DNA from: Achromobacter sp. RTa
Lineage (GTDB): Bacteria; Pseudomonadota; Gammaproteobacteria; Burkholderiales; Burkholderiaceae_B
Direction of reading: 5' to 3'
DNA length: 64,000 nt
Assembly (NCBI RefSeq): GCF_000757485.1
Contig: NZ_JPYO01000003.1
Location: forward strand, 1 to 64,000
Position numbers and translations under genes: made by a program. Below are positions 45,017 through 53,715 of this stretch, piece after piece. Position 1 is the stretch's first letter, and the number at the start of each line of letters is the position of its first letter. The notes below the pieces were generated by a model that was not told where the DNA came from, ran no database searches, and was given only the letters and a program-made list of their open reading frames with translations.

Positions 45017-46075
45017 TCAGGCCGTTGCGCGTCCCGCCGACCACAGTTCGGCTTCGAGCAAAGGCGCGTCGTTTTCGATGATGCCGTGGCGCTGCGTCCA
45101 CTGTGCGCCTGGCGTCAGTGCCCGATGCATGCGCGTGCGCATGAACGTTGCGTCCCGCAGGTCGGCGCGGTCAAGGTCGGCCAGCGAGAAATCGGCGTCG
45201 GCCAGGTTGGCGCCGCGGAAATCGGTGTCCGCGCAGCGCGCGCGCTGAAATACGCCCAAGCACAGGCTGGCGCGGCGCAAGGACGCGCCGTCCAGGGTTG
45301 CGTCGACCCAGATGGCGCCTTCGAAGCGGCCCCCCTGCAGATCGGCTCCGCTCAGATCGGCCAGGGGGAACAGGCTCTGCGGGGCGGACGCACCGGTAAA
45401 GCGCGCGCCGCGCAGCGATGCGCCCTTGAAGCCGGCCTGGCGCAGGTCGGCATTGCGGAAATCGGCCGAATCCAGCTTGCAGTCCGTGAAATGACAGAGC
45501 GGATAGGCTTGCGAGGCGAAGTCCTGGCCGGTCAGGTCGCATTCGATGAACATGGTGCTTTCCGCATTGGCGCCCGCCAGTACGCAGCTGCGCAGATCCA
45601 GTTGATGAAACAGCGTAAAGCTCACCTGGGCCTGGGACAGGTCCGCGCCCGCCAATGCGCTTTTTGTGAACACGGCGCGGTCCAGGCGGGCGCTCCGTAA
45701 CGACGCTCCCTCGAACGAGGTGGCGTTGAACGAGGATTCCTTCAGCCAGGCCTGCTCCAGGCTGGCGCCATCCAACTCACATTCCATGAAATTGGCGCCG
45801 TGCATCCGGCTGCGATCGAGCACTGCGCGGGGGGCGCGGCAACGGAACAGCCTCGCCATGTCCAGGTTGGCGCCGGTCGCATTCCAGCCCGCCATGTCGC
45901 AGCCGAGGAACTGGCTGTCCTGCAACTGGCTGTCGATCATCCTGGCGCCGCCGAAATCCACATGATTGAAGAAGGCGCCCGCCAGGTCCAGGCCGGAGAG
46001 ATCCGCCCCGGCCAGGCTGACGTGTTCTATGGGTTCGCCATGCTGTACGCAGTCCATCAAGCGGTCGAGGTTCAT
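45017..46075 (-). CDS. Pentapeptide-repeat protein of the vgrG operon
   Basis: The 352-residue product is built largely of pentapeptide units of the A(D/N)LxX kind, for example SLAGADLSGLDLAGAFFNHV near residue 20 and ADLSGADLQGGRFEG near 245, with little else before a short tail (about 325-352). Such repeats fold as a right-handed quadrilateral beta-helix. No enzymatic motif is seen. Its start overlaps the upstream DUF2169-pentapeptide gene by 4 bases. The two look like parts of one assembly, perhaps a tip adaptor or cargo; this is inference. Confidence 0.75.
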   Translation of the reverse strand: MNLDRLMDCVQHGEPIEHVSLAGADLSGLDLAGAFFNHVDFGGARMIDSQLQDSQFLGCDMAGWNATGANLDMARLFRCRAPRAVLDRSRMHGANFMECELDGASLEQAWLKESSFNATSFEGASLRSARLDRAVFTKSALAGADLSQAQVSFTLFHQLDLRSCVLAGANAESTMFIECDLTGQDFASQAYPLCHFTDCKLDSADFRNADLRQAGFKGASLRGARFTGASAPQSLFPLADLSGADLQGGRFEGAIWVDATLDGASLRRASLCLGVFQRARCADTDFRGANLADADFSLADLDRADLRDATFMRTRMHRALTPGAQWTQRHGIIENDAPLLEAELWSAGRATA

Positions 46076-48693
46076 GCGGCACTCTCCCGCTGCCGGGCGG
46101 GCCAGCGCTTGGCGCCCAGCGTGTAGGTGTCGTCCAGCCCGGTGCTGCCGTCCATCTGGGCTTGCGCAACGTCCGCGCGGAAGAGGTTGGCGCCGGTCAG
46201 GTCGGCGTGCAAGAGGACGGCCTTGCCGAGCAGGCTGTTGATCAGGTTGGCGTTGCGCAGGCGGGCGCCGGTGAAATCCGCGCGCACGAAGTGCGTATCG
46301 GGAGCCGTCACGCCGGAGAGGTCTGCGTCTTGCAGGCGGCATTCCGAGAAGTCGCTCGCGGCCAGCTGGGCGCCGCGCATGTCGGCCCCGCTGAGGACGG
46401 CCCCGCGCGCGCTGCCATGCTTGAACCGCATGCGGCGCAGGCAGGCGCCCGGGATCTCGACGCGCCCCGCGAACGCGCAGCCGTCAAGGCTGGCGTCTTC
46501 CAGGCTGAAGCGGCCCGAGAAGTCCACGTCCATGAAGCTCACGCGCACCAGATCCGCGTTGGCGAAGTCGGCGTCGGCGAGCGCGCCTTGCATGAATACG
46601 CATTGATCGAGCCGCGCCTGCTGGAAGCGGCAGTTCGTCAGCGTGGCGCTCATGGCGGCCCATTGTTCGAATGTCGCGCGGGAAAAATCGCATTCGCGCA
46701 GGCGCGCCTGGTACAGCCGGCCCAGCCGCCACGCGCTGCCGAGAAAGCTGCAGCGTTCGCAGTCCGCGTGATCCCAGATCGTCTCCTTGACCTGGCTCTG
46801 CGCAAAGTCCGCCTGCACGCAACGGGTTCGGCCCAGGTTGGCGCGCGTCAGGTTGACGCCGCGCATGCCGGCGCGGGTAAGGTCGGCGCCGGTCAGCACC
46901 GCATCGGTCAGGTCGCTGCCGTCCAGCCGGGCATCGATGAGCCTGGCGCCGGCCAGGATCGCGCGCTGGAAATTGACGCCCGAAAGATCCATGCCGGACA
47001 GATCGGCGCCGGTGAGATTCATGTCCCTGCAGTCCCGATCGCTTTTCAGGCGCGCATCCAGCTTGCGGCGGGTGCGTTGCGCGCGCAGCGGCGACATCGG
47101 CGGGGGCGCGGCGAAATGGTGCGCAGACTGCTGGTAGGCCTGATGCACCTGGGGAGTCAGTGTCTGCGAAAGAGGGGGCGGCGAGCCGGTTTCGGCGCCG
47201 GGTTCGGCCTGCGCGTGCGGGCTGGCGTCGAACTCGGCGAGATGCCGCTTTACCTTGCGGGGATCGAAACCGGGAGACAGTTCGCCTTCGCCGTCCAGCT
47301 TGCGCAGCGTGTCGATGTCTACGCCGGACACCTCGGCCATGACCGGCAGGCTGGGATCGGCCAGCGCGCGCGCGGCGGGGCCGGCGGCAAGGCGCTTGGC
47401 CTCTTCCAGCTCGTCCCGCAAGCGCATGACGGTCTGCGGCATGTCGGCCAGTTTCGGCGAAGCGGGCGGCGGATCCAGGGGAGGCATGTATAGGTCCGGA
47501 TCCAGGCCTTGTGCGAGTAAAGACTCGCGTTCCTTGGCATGGCGTCGCGCCGCGCCCGCATGGATTCTCTTGCGCGAAGGACGCTGGACCGCGGCGTCCA
47601 TATCGACGTGAGGCAGCTCGCCGCAAATGTCCTCCGGCACGAGTTGCGCATCCTGCAGGGCGTAGACGGCGCCAAGTTCCGGGTCGAGCCGCTGCCGAAC
47701 CACTGCTTCGTAGTGGGCCGTATCGCGCGCCCGGCCGGCATGTTCCATGGCGGGCATGATGTGCCGGATGTCGGCGGCATCATCTTCGCGGATGGGCAAG
47801 GCGCCATGCCAGATCAGCACCATTCGCAAGTGATCGGGAAAGAACCAGGCAGTGGTGAGGCGCAGCGGAATTTCTTCAAGCGCGCCGCCGTCCGCCCGGC
47901 GGCTGGCGAAGCAGCGGGCGCGCCAGCCGGGCAGCCGGCCGCGCAGCACGGGATGATCGGGGTGCATGTTCCACAGCGCATACTCCGCGCCGCCCGCCAG
48001 CTCGGCGTTGGCCGGCCCCCATTGGTCGGGAGACGCGGCGTTGAAGTAGCGCCAATCCATATCCGGCGCGAACCCGGGGAAATCATGTTCCAGCCATTGT
48101 TGCCCGTACTCGCGGCCCAGGTGCGCCGCCCGTTGCGGCCAGTCCATGGCCAAGGGCGCGAAGCTCGCCGGCGCCACGCGCTGCGCCGGATCGTGGATGC
48201 GTTGCAGCGGGTGTTCGATATTGGGCAGGCGGCGCACGCGCACGCCGTTGACGGTTTCGTCCCGGGCGCCGATGCCCAGCGGATTCTCGGCGACGTCCGG
48301 GCCGCCATAGGCGCGGCTCCAGTCCAGGCGCATGCGGTCAAAGGGCTGAGGGGCGGTCGCCCTGCCATCCAGCCAATAGCGGTCTCCGAATACCAGCAGG
48401 GACTTGTCTATCGCGCCGACCTTCAGGCGCACGGCGCAAGAGCCGGGGCTCTTGGAATCGTGCGGGTAGGCGTGGCCCGAGACCAGCACTTCCGGATGCC
48501 GTTTGGGGGTGGCCAGATCCAGAAGGCCGCCGGCTTCGGCGCCCACCAGCTTCCACAGCTCCTGATCCATGAGCAGCGTGGGCGTCTTCGCGATATCGAC
48601 CAGCGCGGATACCGATACGCCCAGCACGTCGCGGCGTTGCCATCGGTACGGCCGGGTGAGCAGGCCCAGACGGAACGGCTTGAGGGTCTTCAT
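46072..48693 (-). CDS. DUF2169 protein with C-terminal pentapeptide repeats, type VI secretion associated
   Basis: The 873-residue product has an N-terminal DUF2169 domain (residues 1 to about 340; FRLGLLTRPYRWQRRDVLGV, SGHAYPHDSKSPGSCAVRLK, SRAYGGPDVAENPLGIG). A charged Pro/Ala-rich middle region follows (about 370-560). A long pentapeptide-repeat section (about 565-865; MNLTGADLSGMDLSGVNFQR and many more) ends the protein. DUF2169 proteins are encoded next to vgrG and PAAR-like genes and are thought to load effectors. The fusion to a beta-helix of about 60 units is large. It follows the 134-residue membrane protein gene by 3 bases. Confidence 0.8.
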   Translation of the reverse strand: MKTLKPFRLGLLTRPYRWQRRDVLGVSVSALVDIAKTPTLLMDQELWKLVGAEAGGLLDLATPKRHPEVLVSGHAYPHDSKSPGSCAVRLKVGAIDKSLLVFGDRYWLDGRATAPQPFDRMRLDWSRAYGGPDVAENPLGIGARDETVNGVRVRRLPNIEHPLQRIHDPAQRVAPASFAPLAMDWPQRAAHLGREYGQQWLEHDFPGFAPDMDWRYFNAASPDQWGPANAELAGGAEYALWNMHPDHPVLRGRLPGWRARCFASRRADGGALEEIPLRLTTAWFFPDHLRMVLIWHGALPIREDDAADIRHIMPAMEHAGRARDTAHYEAVVRQRLDPELGAVYALQDAQLVPEDICGELPHVDMDAAVQRPSRKRIHAGAARRHAKERESLLAQGLDPDLYMPPLDPPPASPKLADMPQTVMRLRDELEEAKRLAAGPAARALADPSLPVMAEVSGVDIDTLRKLDGEGELSPGFDPRKVKRHLAEFDASPHAQAEPGAETGSPPPLSQTLTPQVHQAYQQSAHHFAAPPPMSPLRAQRTRRKLDARLKSDRDCRDMNLTGADLSGMDLSGVNFQRAILAGARLIDARLDGSDLTDAVLTGADLTRAGMRGVNLTRANLGRTRCVQADFAQSQVKETIWDHADCERCSFLGSAWRLGRLYQARLRECDFSRATFEQWAAMSATLTNCRFQQARLDQCVFMQGALADADFANADLVRVSFMDVDFSGRFSLEDASLDGCAFAGRVEIPGACLRRMRFKHGSARGAVLSGADMRGAQLAASDFSECRLQDADLSGVTAPDTHFVRADFTGARLRNANLINSLLGKAVLLHADLTGANLFRADVAQAQMDGSTGLDDTYTLGAKRWPARQRESAA

Positions 48694-48696
48694 GGC

Positions 48697-49101
48697 TTAT
48701 CCGGTGGCCTGGTCCACGGCGATGTCATGCGTCGCCGGATCCACGCGCACGTGTATCGTTTTTCCGGCGCTGAAGTCGGCAAGATGCAGCGGCGACAGCG
48801 GCAGGCTGAGTGTGCGCGTCAACGGGGGCGTGGCATCGGTGGCGGCAACCTCCAGGTCCAGTTCGACGATGAAGTACAGCGTATCGCCGATGCGGCGGCG
48901 CGTATCCCGCGCTGCGACGACACGCGCCGTGCTGGCCAGGCCGCTGGCGCGCAGGGAAGCCTGCCGCTGCGCGTCCCTGCGGCCTGCCGCGCGGCGCCGG
49001 CGCTCGCGCCACAGCATGAACGCCGCCTGCGCCAGGGACAGCAGCAGTACTAGCCATACCCATTTCGCCCAGCCGGGCCAGGCATCCAGGAAGTCGGACA
49101 T
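48697..49101 (-). CDS. Small membrane-anchored protein of the vgrG operon
   Basis: The 134-residue product has one N-terminal membrane span (WAKWVWLVLLLSLAQAAFML), then a very basic stretch (RERRRRAAGRRDAQRQ) and a soluble beta-rich part of about 85 residues (TARVVAARDTRRRIGD, HVRVDPATHDIAV). The soluble part resembles DUF3592-like sequences, a weak impression only. The ATG at 49101 is chosen because the frame upstream overlaps vgrG. Its place directly after vgrG (7 bases) makes an immunity or adaptor role possible. Function is unknown. Confidence 0.6.
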   Translation of the reverse strand: MSDFLDAWPGWAKWVWLVLLLSLAQAAFMLWRERRRRAAGRRDAQRQASLRASGLASTARVVAARDTRRRIGDTLYFIVELDLEVAATDATPPLTRTLSLPLSPLHLADFSAGKTIHVRVDPATHDIAVDQATG

Positions 49102-49108
49102 GGCGGCC

Positions 49109-51496
49109 TCAGAGGATGCTCCAGAGACCCACCATCGACGCGCCCAGGCCGACCTTTTTTGCCTCGACCGCATCGAACTGGTAGCCCTGGCCGGTGGTCC
49201 GGAACGAGGTCACTTGTCCGATGTTGCTGACGATTGCGTAGTTGGTGAACGACAGGTTCAGCATGACGGTGGTGCGGAACAAGGCGACGCGCCATCCGCC
49301 GAACTCTGCCTTGGCGAAGGTCAAGCCGACGGCAAAGGGCGTCGCTTGCAACCAGCTGCTCTTGGACAGGTCCTTGACGTTGGACGCATCCAGCACGATG
49401 TCCGCGGGCGTCTCCAGGGTGATGTGGCCGTTCGCCTTGAGCTTGGCCGTGGCGGACTCCGACTCGATATGCATCGCGCCCTTGGACTTGGCCGTCATAT
49501 TGGCCGTTTCCGATTGCACCAGCATCGCGGTCTTGGCCTTCACGTCCATGTTCGCATCGGTGGAGCGCAGCTCGACCTTGCCTTTGGCCTTCTCGGTGAG
49601 GGCGCCCGTCTTTACGTGATGCAGCGAATCGCCTTCGTTCACGTAGACCTCCTCGCCGTTCTTCAGCGTTTCCTTGAACGGCCCCGTGATATCGCGCTCC
49701 TCGCCCTTCGCCGCGACCGTCGTCTTCAGGCCCTTGTCGAACTTCTCGTCCATCAGGCCTTCTTTCACGTTGACGGTGCGCGACGCCTTGACGGTGTATT
49801 CCTCGTGCCCCTTGACGAAGACGTCGCGCCGTTTTTCCACCCGCAGGTTATCGGTGCCGGTGACCTTGATGTCGCGGTTGCCGCCGATCTTGGTGGTGTC
49901 GTTGTCGCCGATGTTGGTCGTGCGGTTTTCGTCCGTCGAATGGAACTCGTTGGCCTCGACCTCGGTGCAGAGTTCGCGCTCCGCATGCAGCCAGATCCGT
50001 TCGCTGCCGCTCTTGTCCTCGAACATGAGCGCGTTCGCGGTGGCGGGCGTGCCGCTTTTGGAGCGGCTCAGGAAGCCGCTCTGCGTCGCGTTGTCGGGCA
50101 GGTCCCAGGGCGGCAGGTTGTTGGCGTTGAAGACCCGGCCGATCACGATGGGACGGTCGGGCTGGCCGCCGATGAAGTCGACGATCACCTCGTCGCGCAC
50201 GCGCGGCAGCTGGATTCCGCCGAAGCCGCCGCCGGCCCAGGGGCTGGAAACGCGGACCCAGCACGAACTGTTCTCGTCCTTCTTGCCATAGCGGTCCCAG
50301 TGGAACTGCACCTTGACGCGGCCCATCTTGTCGGTCCAGATCTCTTCTCCCTGCTTGCCCACCACGGTGGCGGTCTGCGGCCCGTGCGTGCGCGGGACCG
50401 GCGTGACGCGCGGCGCGCGGAACTGCGTGCTGGAGGGGAGCACGACGAATTCCAGCTCGAAGCTGCCGGGGTCGGGCTGGCCGCTGGCGTAGCCCGATTC
50501 GCGGATCCGGTAGTAGGTGCTGACGACGAGATATTCGCGGTTCTCGGCCTGGCGCGGGTGGTTGCGCAGCGTGAAAAGGTGGCCCGGGGCGAGCCCTCGG
50601 GCATTGGAAGAGCCGGTGTTCTGCTCCTTCCTGCACTGCAGGTCTTCCAGCCGCACCCGCGTGTAGTGCTCCGCGTCATCGGGGTTGGTGTAGCCGCCCT
50701 GCCATTCATACATCTCGAGGTCGCCGTGGTCGTGGGCGCCGGGATTGTTGCGGCGCGCCTCCAGGCTGGCCGCGGGCGTCAGGGGATGATAGTCCGTGGT
50801 GGCGAAGGCGCCCGGCGTGATCTGCTCGGCCACCTCCCATTTATCTATGTAGTCCTCGCGCGGCGTGGTGATGCGGTCGGGGCCGTAATAGGGGATCTGC
50901 TCGTAGTCCGGCATGGGTTCATGCTGGGTGATGTCGTCGGTGAGGACCAGCGTGTGCTTGCCCTTGTCGTGCTTGAACCAGAAGTAGATGCCTTCATGCT
51001 CCATCAGGCGGCAGATGAAGGCATAGTCGGTTTCCTGGTATTGCACGCAGTATTCCCAGCTGCGGTAGCTGTCCACGAGCTTGAACTCGACAGGGTAGTC
51101 GTAGTCCTTCAGCACCTCGCGGATGACGTCGGGCACGTTCTTGTTCTGGAAGATCTTGTTGTCCGAGGTCTGCGTCAGGTACCAGAGCCACGGGCGCACC
51201 GTCGCGCGATAGATGGTGTAGCGCGAAGTATTGTTTTCCCGCCCCACGAGCGCGCAGCGCGTGATGTGTCCGCTGATATAGCGGGGCGTGGCCGAGGTGG
51301 TCTCGATCTCGAGCGTGAGCGGCTTGCCCAGCAGCGATTTCATGTCCAGCGAATAGGACTCCGAGACCAGCTCGACTTCCAGTTCGAACAGCTGCGAAAG
51401 GCTCTCGGCGCCATGCATGCCGCGGAATTTCAGCTGTTCGGGCGGCAGGGGCGTGTGCGCCTTGACGACACGTTCGCTTGGCACGTTGCGGTCCAT
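49109..51496 (-). CDS. vgrG: Type VI secretion system tip protein VgrG
   Basis: The 795-residue spike protein has the gp27-like part (residues about 10-380; SRYTIYRATVRPWLWYLTQT, FQNKNVPDVIREVLKDYDYP, ICRLMEHEGIYFWFKHDKGK) and the OB-fold/gp5 hinge (DKMGRVKVQFHWDRYGK, SPWAGGGFGGIQLPRVRDEV, GGQPDRPIVIGRVFN). A long beta-helix of repeated short strands covers about 480-700. The last 83 residues (713-795) are different: relatively hydrophobic and rich in Phe, Trp and Val, with no domain I recognise. AAGGAG precedes the ATG. It heads the leftward tip operon, divergent from the tss operon. Confidence 0.95.
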   Translation of the reverse strand: MDRNVPSERVVKAHTPLPPEQLKFRGMHGAESLSQLFELEVELVSESYSLDMKSLLGKPLTLEIETTSATPRYISGHITRCALVGRENNTSRYTIYRATVRPWLWYLTQTSDNKIFQNKNVPDVIREVLKDYDYPVEFKLVDSYRSWEYCVQYQETDYAFICRLMEHEGIYFWFKHDKGKHTLVLTDDITQHEPMPDYEQIPYYGPDRITTPREDYIDKWEVAEQITPGAFATTDYHPLTPAASLEARRNNPGAHDHGDLEMYEWQGGYTNPDDAEHYTRVRLEDLQCRKEQNTGSSNARGLAPGHLFTLRNHPRQAENREYLVVSTYYRIRESGYASGQPDPGSFELEFVVLPSSTQFRAPRVTPVPRTHGPQTATVVGKQGEEIWTDKMGRVKVQFHWDRYGKKDENSSCWVRVSSPWAGGGFGGIQLPRVRDEVIVDFIGGQPDRPIVIGRVFNANNLPPWDLPDNATQSGFLSRSKSGTPATANALMFEDKSGSERIWLHAERELCTEVEANEFHSTDENRTTNIGDNDTTKIGGNRDIKVTGTDNLRVEKRRDVFVKGHEEYTVKASRTVNVKEGLMDEKFDKGLKTTVAAKGEERDITGPFKETLKNGEEVYVNEGDSLHHVKTGALTEKAKGKVELRSTDANMDVKAKTAMLVQSETANMTAKSKGAMHIESESATAKLKANGHITLETPADIVLDASNVKDLSKSSWLQATPFAVGLTFAKAEFGGWRVALFRTTVMLNLSFTNYAIVSNIGQVTSFRTTGQGYQFDAVEAKKVGLGASMVGLWSIL

Positions 51497-52004
51497 CTCA
51501 CCGTCTCCTTATGAGAATTCGCCTGTTGCTGCGCTTGCTGCACTGCTATTCACGGCCGCGCACGGGGCGCGTCGCGACGACTGCATAGGGATGATCGGCC
51601 ACGCAATGGGGCCTCTTGCTAAGGGCGGGCGCTGCTGCGGGGCAGCGCGCCGGCGCCGGGGAAGTCTGTCTCTGAATCGGAAGCGCGCCGGTCTGCCGCC
51701 AGCGTGAGCGCCGATTGTAGGCAGGCCCCAAAGCGGCCGAGAAGCGCTATCACATGCTTTTGTGTTTTTTACGCTTCGGTAACACACGGCACGTATCAAG
51801 CCATGTTGCGTAAGGAGTATGTCAAAAGATCAACACAGCAGGGAGGAAGTGTTCAATTGTTTACGTGGGTGTTAGCTGTTTGTAAGAACAATCTGTACTT
51901 GTTAGGTTGCCGTTGCATGCGGAAAGACATGCCTAGAATGCACCCTTCCGTGACGCAGCGCGGAGCGTAGTGGTTGTATCAAGGCAGCATCCCCAGGCAT
52001 TTAA
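51497..52004. promoter_or_regulatory. Divergent control region between vgrG and tssA
   Basis: This 508-base gap holds no convincing gene. The part next to vgrG is GC-rich and has a GCGCTGC/GCAGCGC hairpin (51629-51635 with 51642-51648). The part from about 51750 to 51940 is clearly more AT-rich than the surroundings. A possible tss promoter has TAGAAT at 51934-51939 with TTGCAT or TTGCCG upstream at non-ideal spacing (15 or 21). GCATG/CATGC (51915-51919 and 51928-51932) forms a short inverted repeat over it. Both operons probably start here. Confidence 0.45.
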
Positions 52005-53060
52005 GTGATGACTATGGAATTCGCCGATATCCTCAATACACTCGATTCACGTCTGCCCTGCGGGGAAGACCTCGAATACGACGCAGACTTCCTGCAGCTG
52101 CAGCAAGCCGCGGCGGGCCGGGACGAACAGCAGTTCGGCTCGACCATCATCGCCGCGCAGCCGCCAGACTGGCGCGAAGTCGAACGCCTGGCCCGCGCGT
52201 TGCTGGAACGCACGCGCGACCTTCGCGTCATCGGCCTGCTGACCTCGGCCTGGACCGAAATCCGCGGGCTGCCGGGCTACAGCGATGGCCTGGCGCTTGC
52301 CGTAGATACCCTGGAACGCTACTGGGAGCCGGTGCATCCCCGGCTGGACAGCGTCGGGGAAGACGATCCCATGCCTCGAATGAACGCCCTGGCGGCCTTC
52401 GGCGATATGCAGGGCTGTGCGCGCAGCGTGCGCTCGGCGAGCCTGGTCAGCGGGGTGCACGGGCAATTGACGCTGCGCGATACCGAGGCGCTGCTGGACG
52501 GCAGCCGCCAGGACGCCGACAGTTATCCGGGCGGGCGCCCGCGCCTGGTCGAACGCCTGCGGCAGGCCTGGGCCCAGGACAATGCCGACGTCATGGCCCT
52601 GGCCTCCGCCGCGCAAGCGCTGCGGCGCATGCAGAAATTGGTGATGGATAAGCTGGGCGCGGTCTGGGCGCCCGATTACGCCGCCATCCTCCGTACGCTG
52701 GACGTGGTGCTGGACGCCACGAGAGACGCGCAGCCGGCGTCGGCTGCCACCGCCGCGGATGCGGAAGCGGGCATGGCGCCCGCCGCCGGCGCGCCGCCAG
52801 CGGCCGCTCCTGCGGACCGCGGCGTGCGTTGGCAGGATACGCCGATCCAATCGCGCGAGGAGGCCGTGGCCATGCTGGCCAGGGTTTGCGCGTATTTCGA
52901 GGCCAACGAGCCCGGCCATCCCGCGCCCTATCTCATCCGCCGGGCCCAGCAGCTCATCCCCATGAGCTTTCACGACATCATCAAGAACCTGGCGCCCCAG
53001 GGATTGGAGCAATTCGAGGCGTGGCTGCCGCGGGAAGCGGGAAGCCGGCAGGACTCGTAG
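52005..53060 (+). CDS. tssA: Type VI secretion protein TssA (ImpA family)
   Basis: The product (up to 351 residues) has the ImpA N-terminal domain at about residues 5-130, with the segments LPCGEDLEYDADFLQLQQAA, DWREVERLARALLERTRDLR and GLALAVDTLERYWEPVHPRL. An Ala/Pro-rich linker covers about 245-275. The C-terminal helical part (SREEAVAMLARVCAYFEANE) is that of short TssA proteins. TssA primes sheath and tube polymerisation at the baseplate. Possible starts are GTG 52005, ATG 52008 and ATG 52014, none with a strong ribosome binding site. It is the first gene of the rightward operon. Confidence 0.88.
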   Translation: MMTMEFADILNTLDSRLPCGEDLEYDADFLQLQQAAAGRDEQQFGSTIIAAQPPDWREVERLARALLERTRDLRVIGLLTSAWTEIRGLPGYSDGLALAVDTLERYWEPVHPRLDSVGEDDPMPRMNALAAFGDMQGCARSVRSASLVSGVHGQLTLRDTEALLDGSRQDADSYPGGRPRLVERLRQAWAQDNADVMALASAAQALRRMQKLVMDKLGAVWAPDYAAILRTLDVVLDATRDAQPASAATAADAEAGMAPAAGAPPAAAPADRGVRWQDTPIQSREEAVAMLARVCAYFEANEPGHPAPYLIRRAQQLIPMSFHDIIKNLAPQGLEQFEAWLPREAGSRQDS

Positions 53061-53099
53061 GGCGGGCCAGCCGCCGGACCAACAAGAGGAGACGACACC

Positions 53100-53648
53100 A
53101 TGGCGACCAGCCTGAAGGGAAGCGGCCAGAAGTTCATCGCGAGGAACCGCGCGCCGCGGGTGCAGATCGAGTACGACGTCGAGATATACGGCGCGGAGCG
53201 CAAGATTCAGCTGCCATTCGTGATGGGCGTGCTGGCGGACCTGGCCGGCAAGTCCGAAACGCCCCAGCCGGAAGTGGGCGAGCGCAAGTTCCTGGACATC
53301 GATATCGACAACTTCGATGAGCGCATGCGTTCCATCCAGCCCCGCGCGGCGTTCCAGGTGCCCAATACGCTCACCGGAGAAGGCAATCTGAACGTAGATA
53401 TCACGTTCGAGAGCATCGATGATTTTTCACCGGCCACGGTTGCCCGGAAGGTGGGCGCCTTGAACGAATTGCTGAGCGCCCGCACGCAGCTGGCGAATCT
53501 GCTGACCTACATGGATGGCAAGACGGGCGCCGAGGAGCTGATCGGCAATGTGCTCAAGAATCCGGCGTTGATGAATGCGCTGGCCGCCGCGCCCAAACCG
53601 GAGGCGGCGGCTGCTTCCGACGACCCGGCCCCGGATCCGGCCGCCTAG
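53100..53648 (+). CDS. tssB: Type VI secretion contractile sheath small subunit TssB (VipA)
   Basis: The 182-residue product has the TssB segments KFIARNRAPRVQIEYDVEIY, KIQLPFVMGVLADLAGKSE, FDERMRSIQPRAAFQVPNTL and ELLSARTQLANLLTYMDGK. It forms the sheath with TssC. AGAGGAGACGAC precedes the ATG. The tail (AAAPKPEAAAASDDPAPDPA) is longer and more Pro/Ala-rich than in many relatives. Confidence 0.95.
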   Translation: MATSLKGSGQKFIARNRAPRVQIEYDVEIYGAERKIQLPFVMGVLADLAGKSETPQPEVGERKFLDIDIDNFDERMRSIQPRAAFQVPNTLTGEGNLNVDITFESIDDFSPATVARKVGALNELLSARTQLANLLTYMDGKTGAEELIGNVLKNPALMNALAAAPKPEAAAASDDPAPDPAA

Positions 53649-53715
53649 GGCCCGCATCAGGCCCATTGGGGCGATAGGCCCTAGCTTCCGCTCGAATCGC
53701 TTTTCGGAGAATGCC

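Noticed and set aside
44588-51496. Pentapeptide and VgrG beta-helix repeats as DNA-level tandem repeats or a CRISPR-like array
   Set aside because: The repetition is at protein level (A(D/N)LxX units and short strands); the DNA units are divergent and there are no regular spacers.
48569-51514. 981-codon plus-strand open frame opposite vgrG
   Set aside because: It lies wholly antisense to vgrG and the small membrane protein gene, with low-complexity composition and no ribosome binding site.
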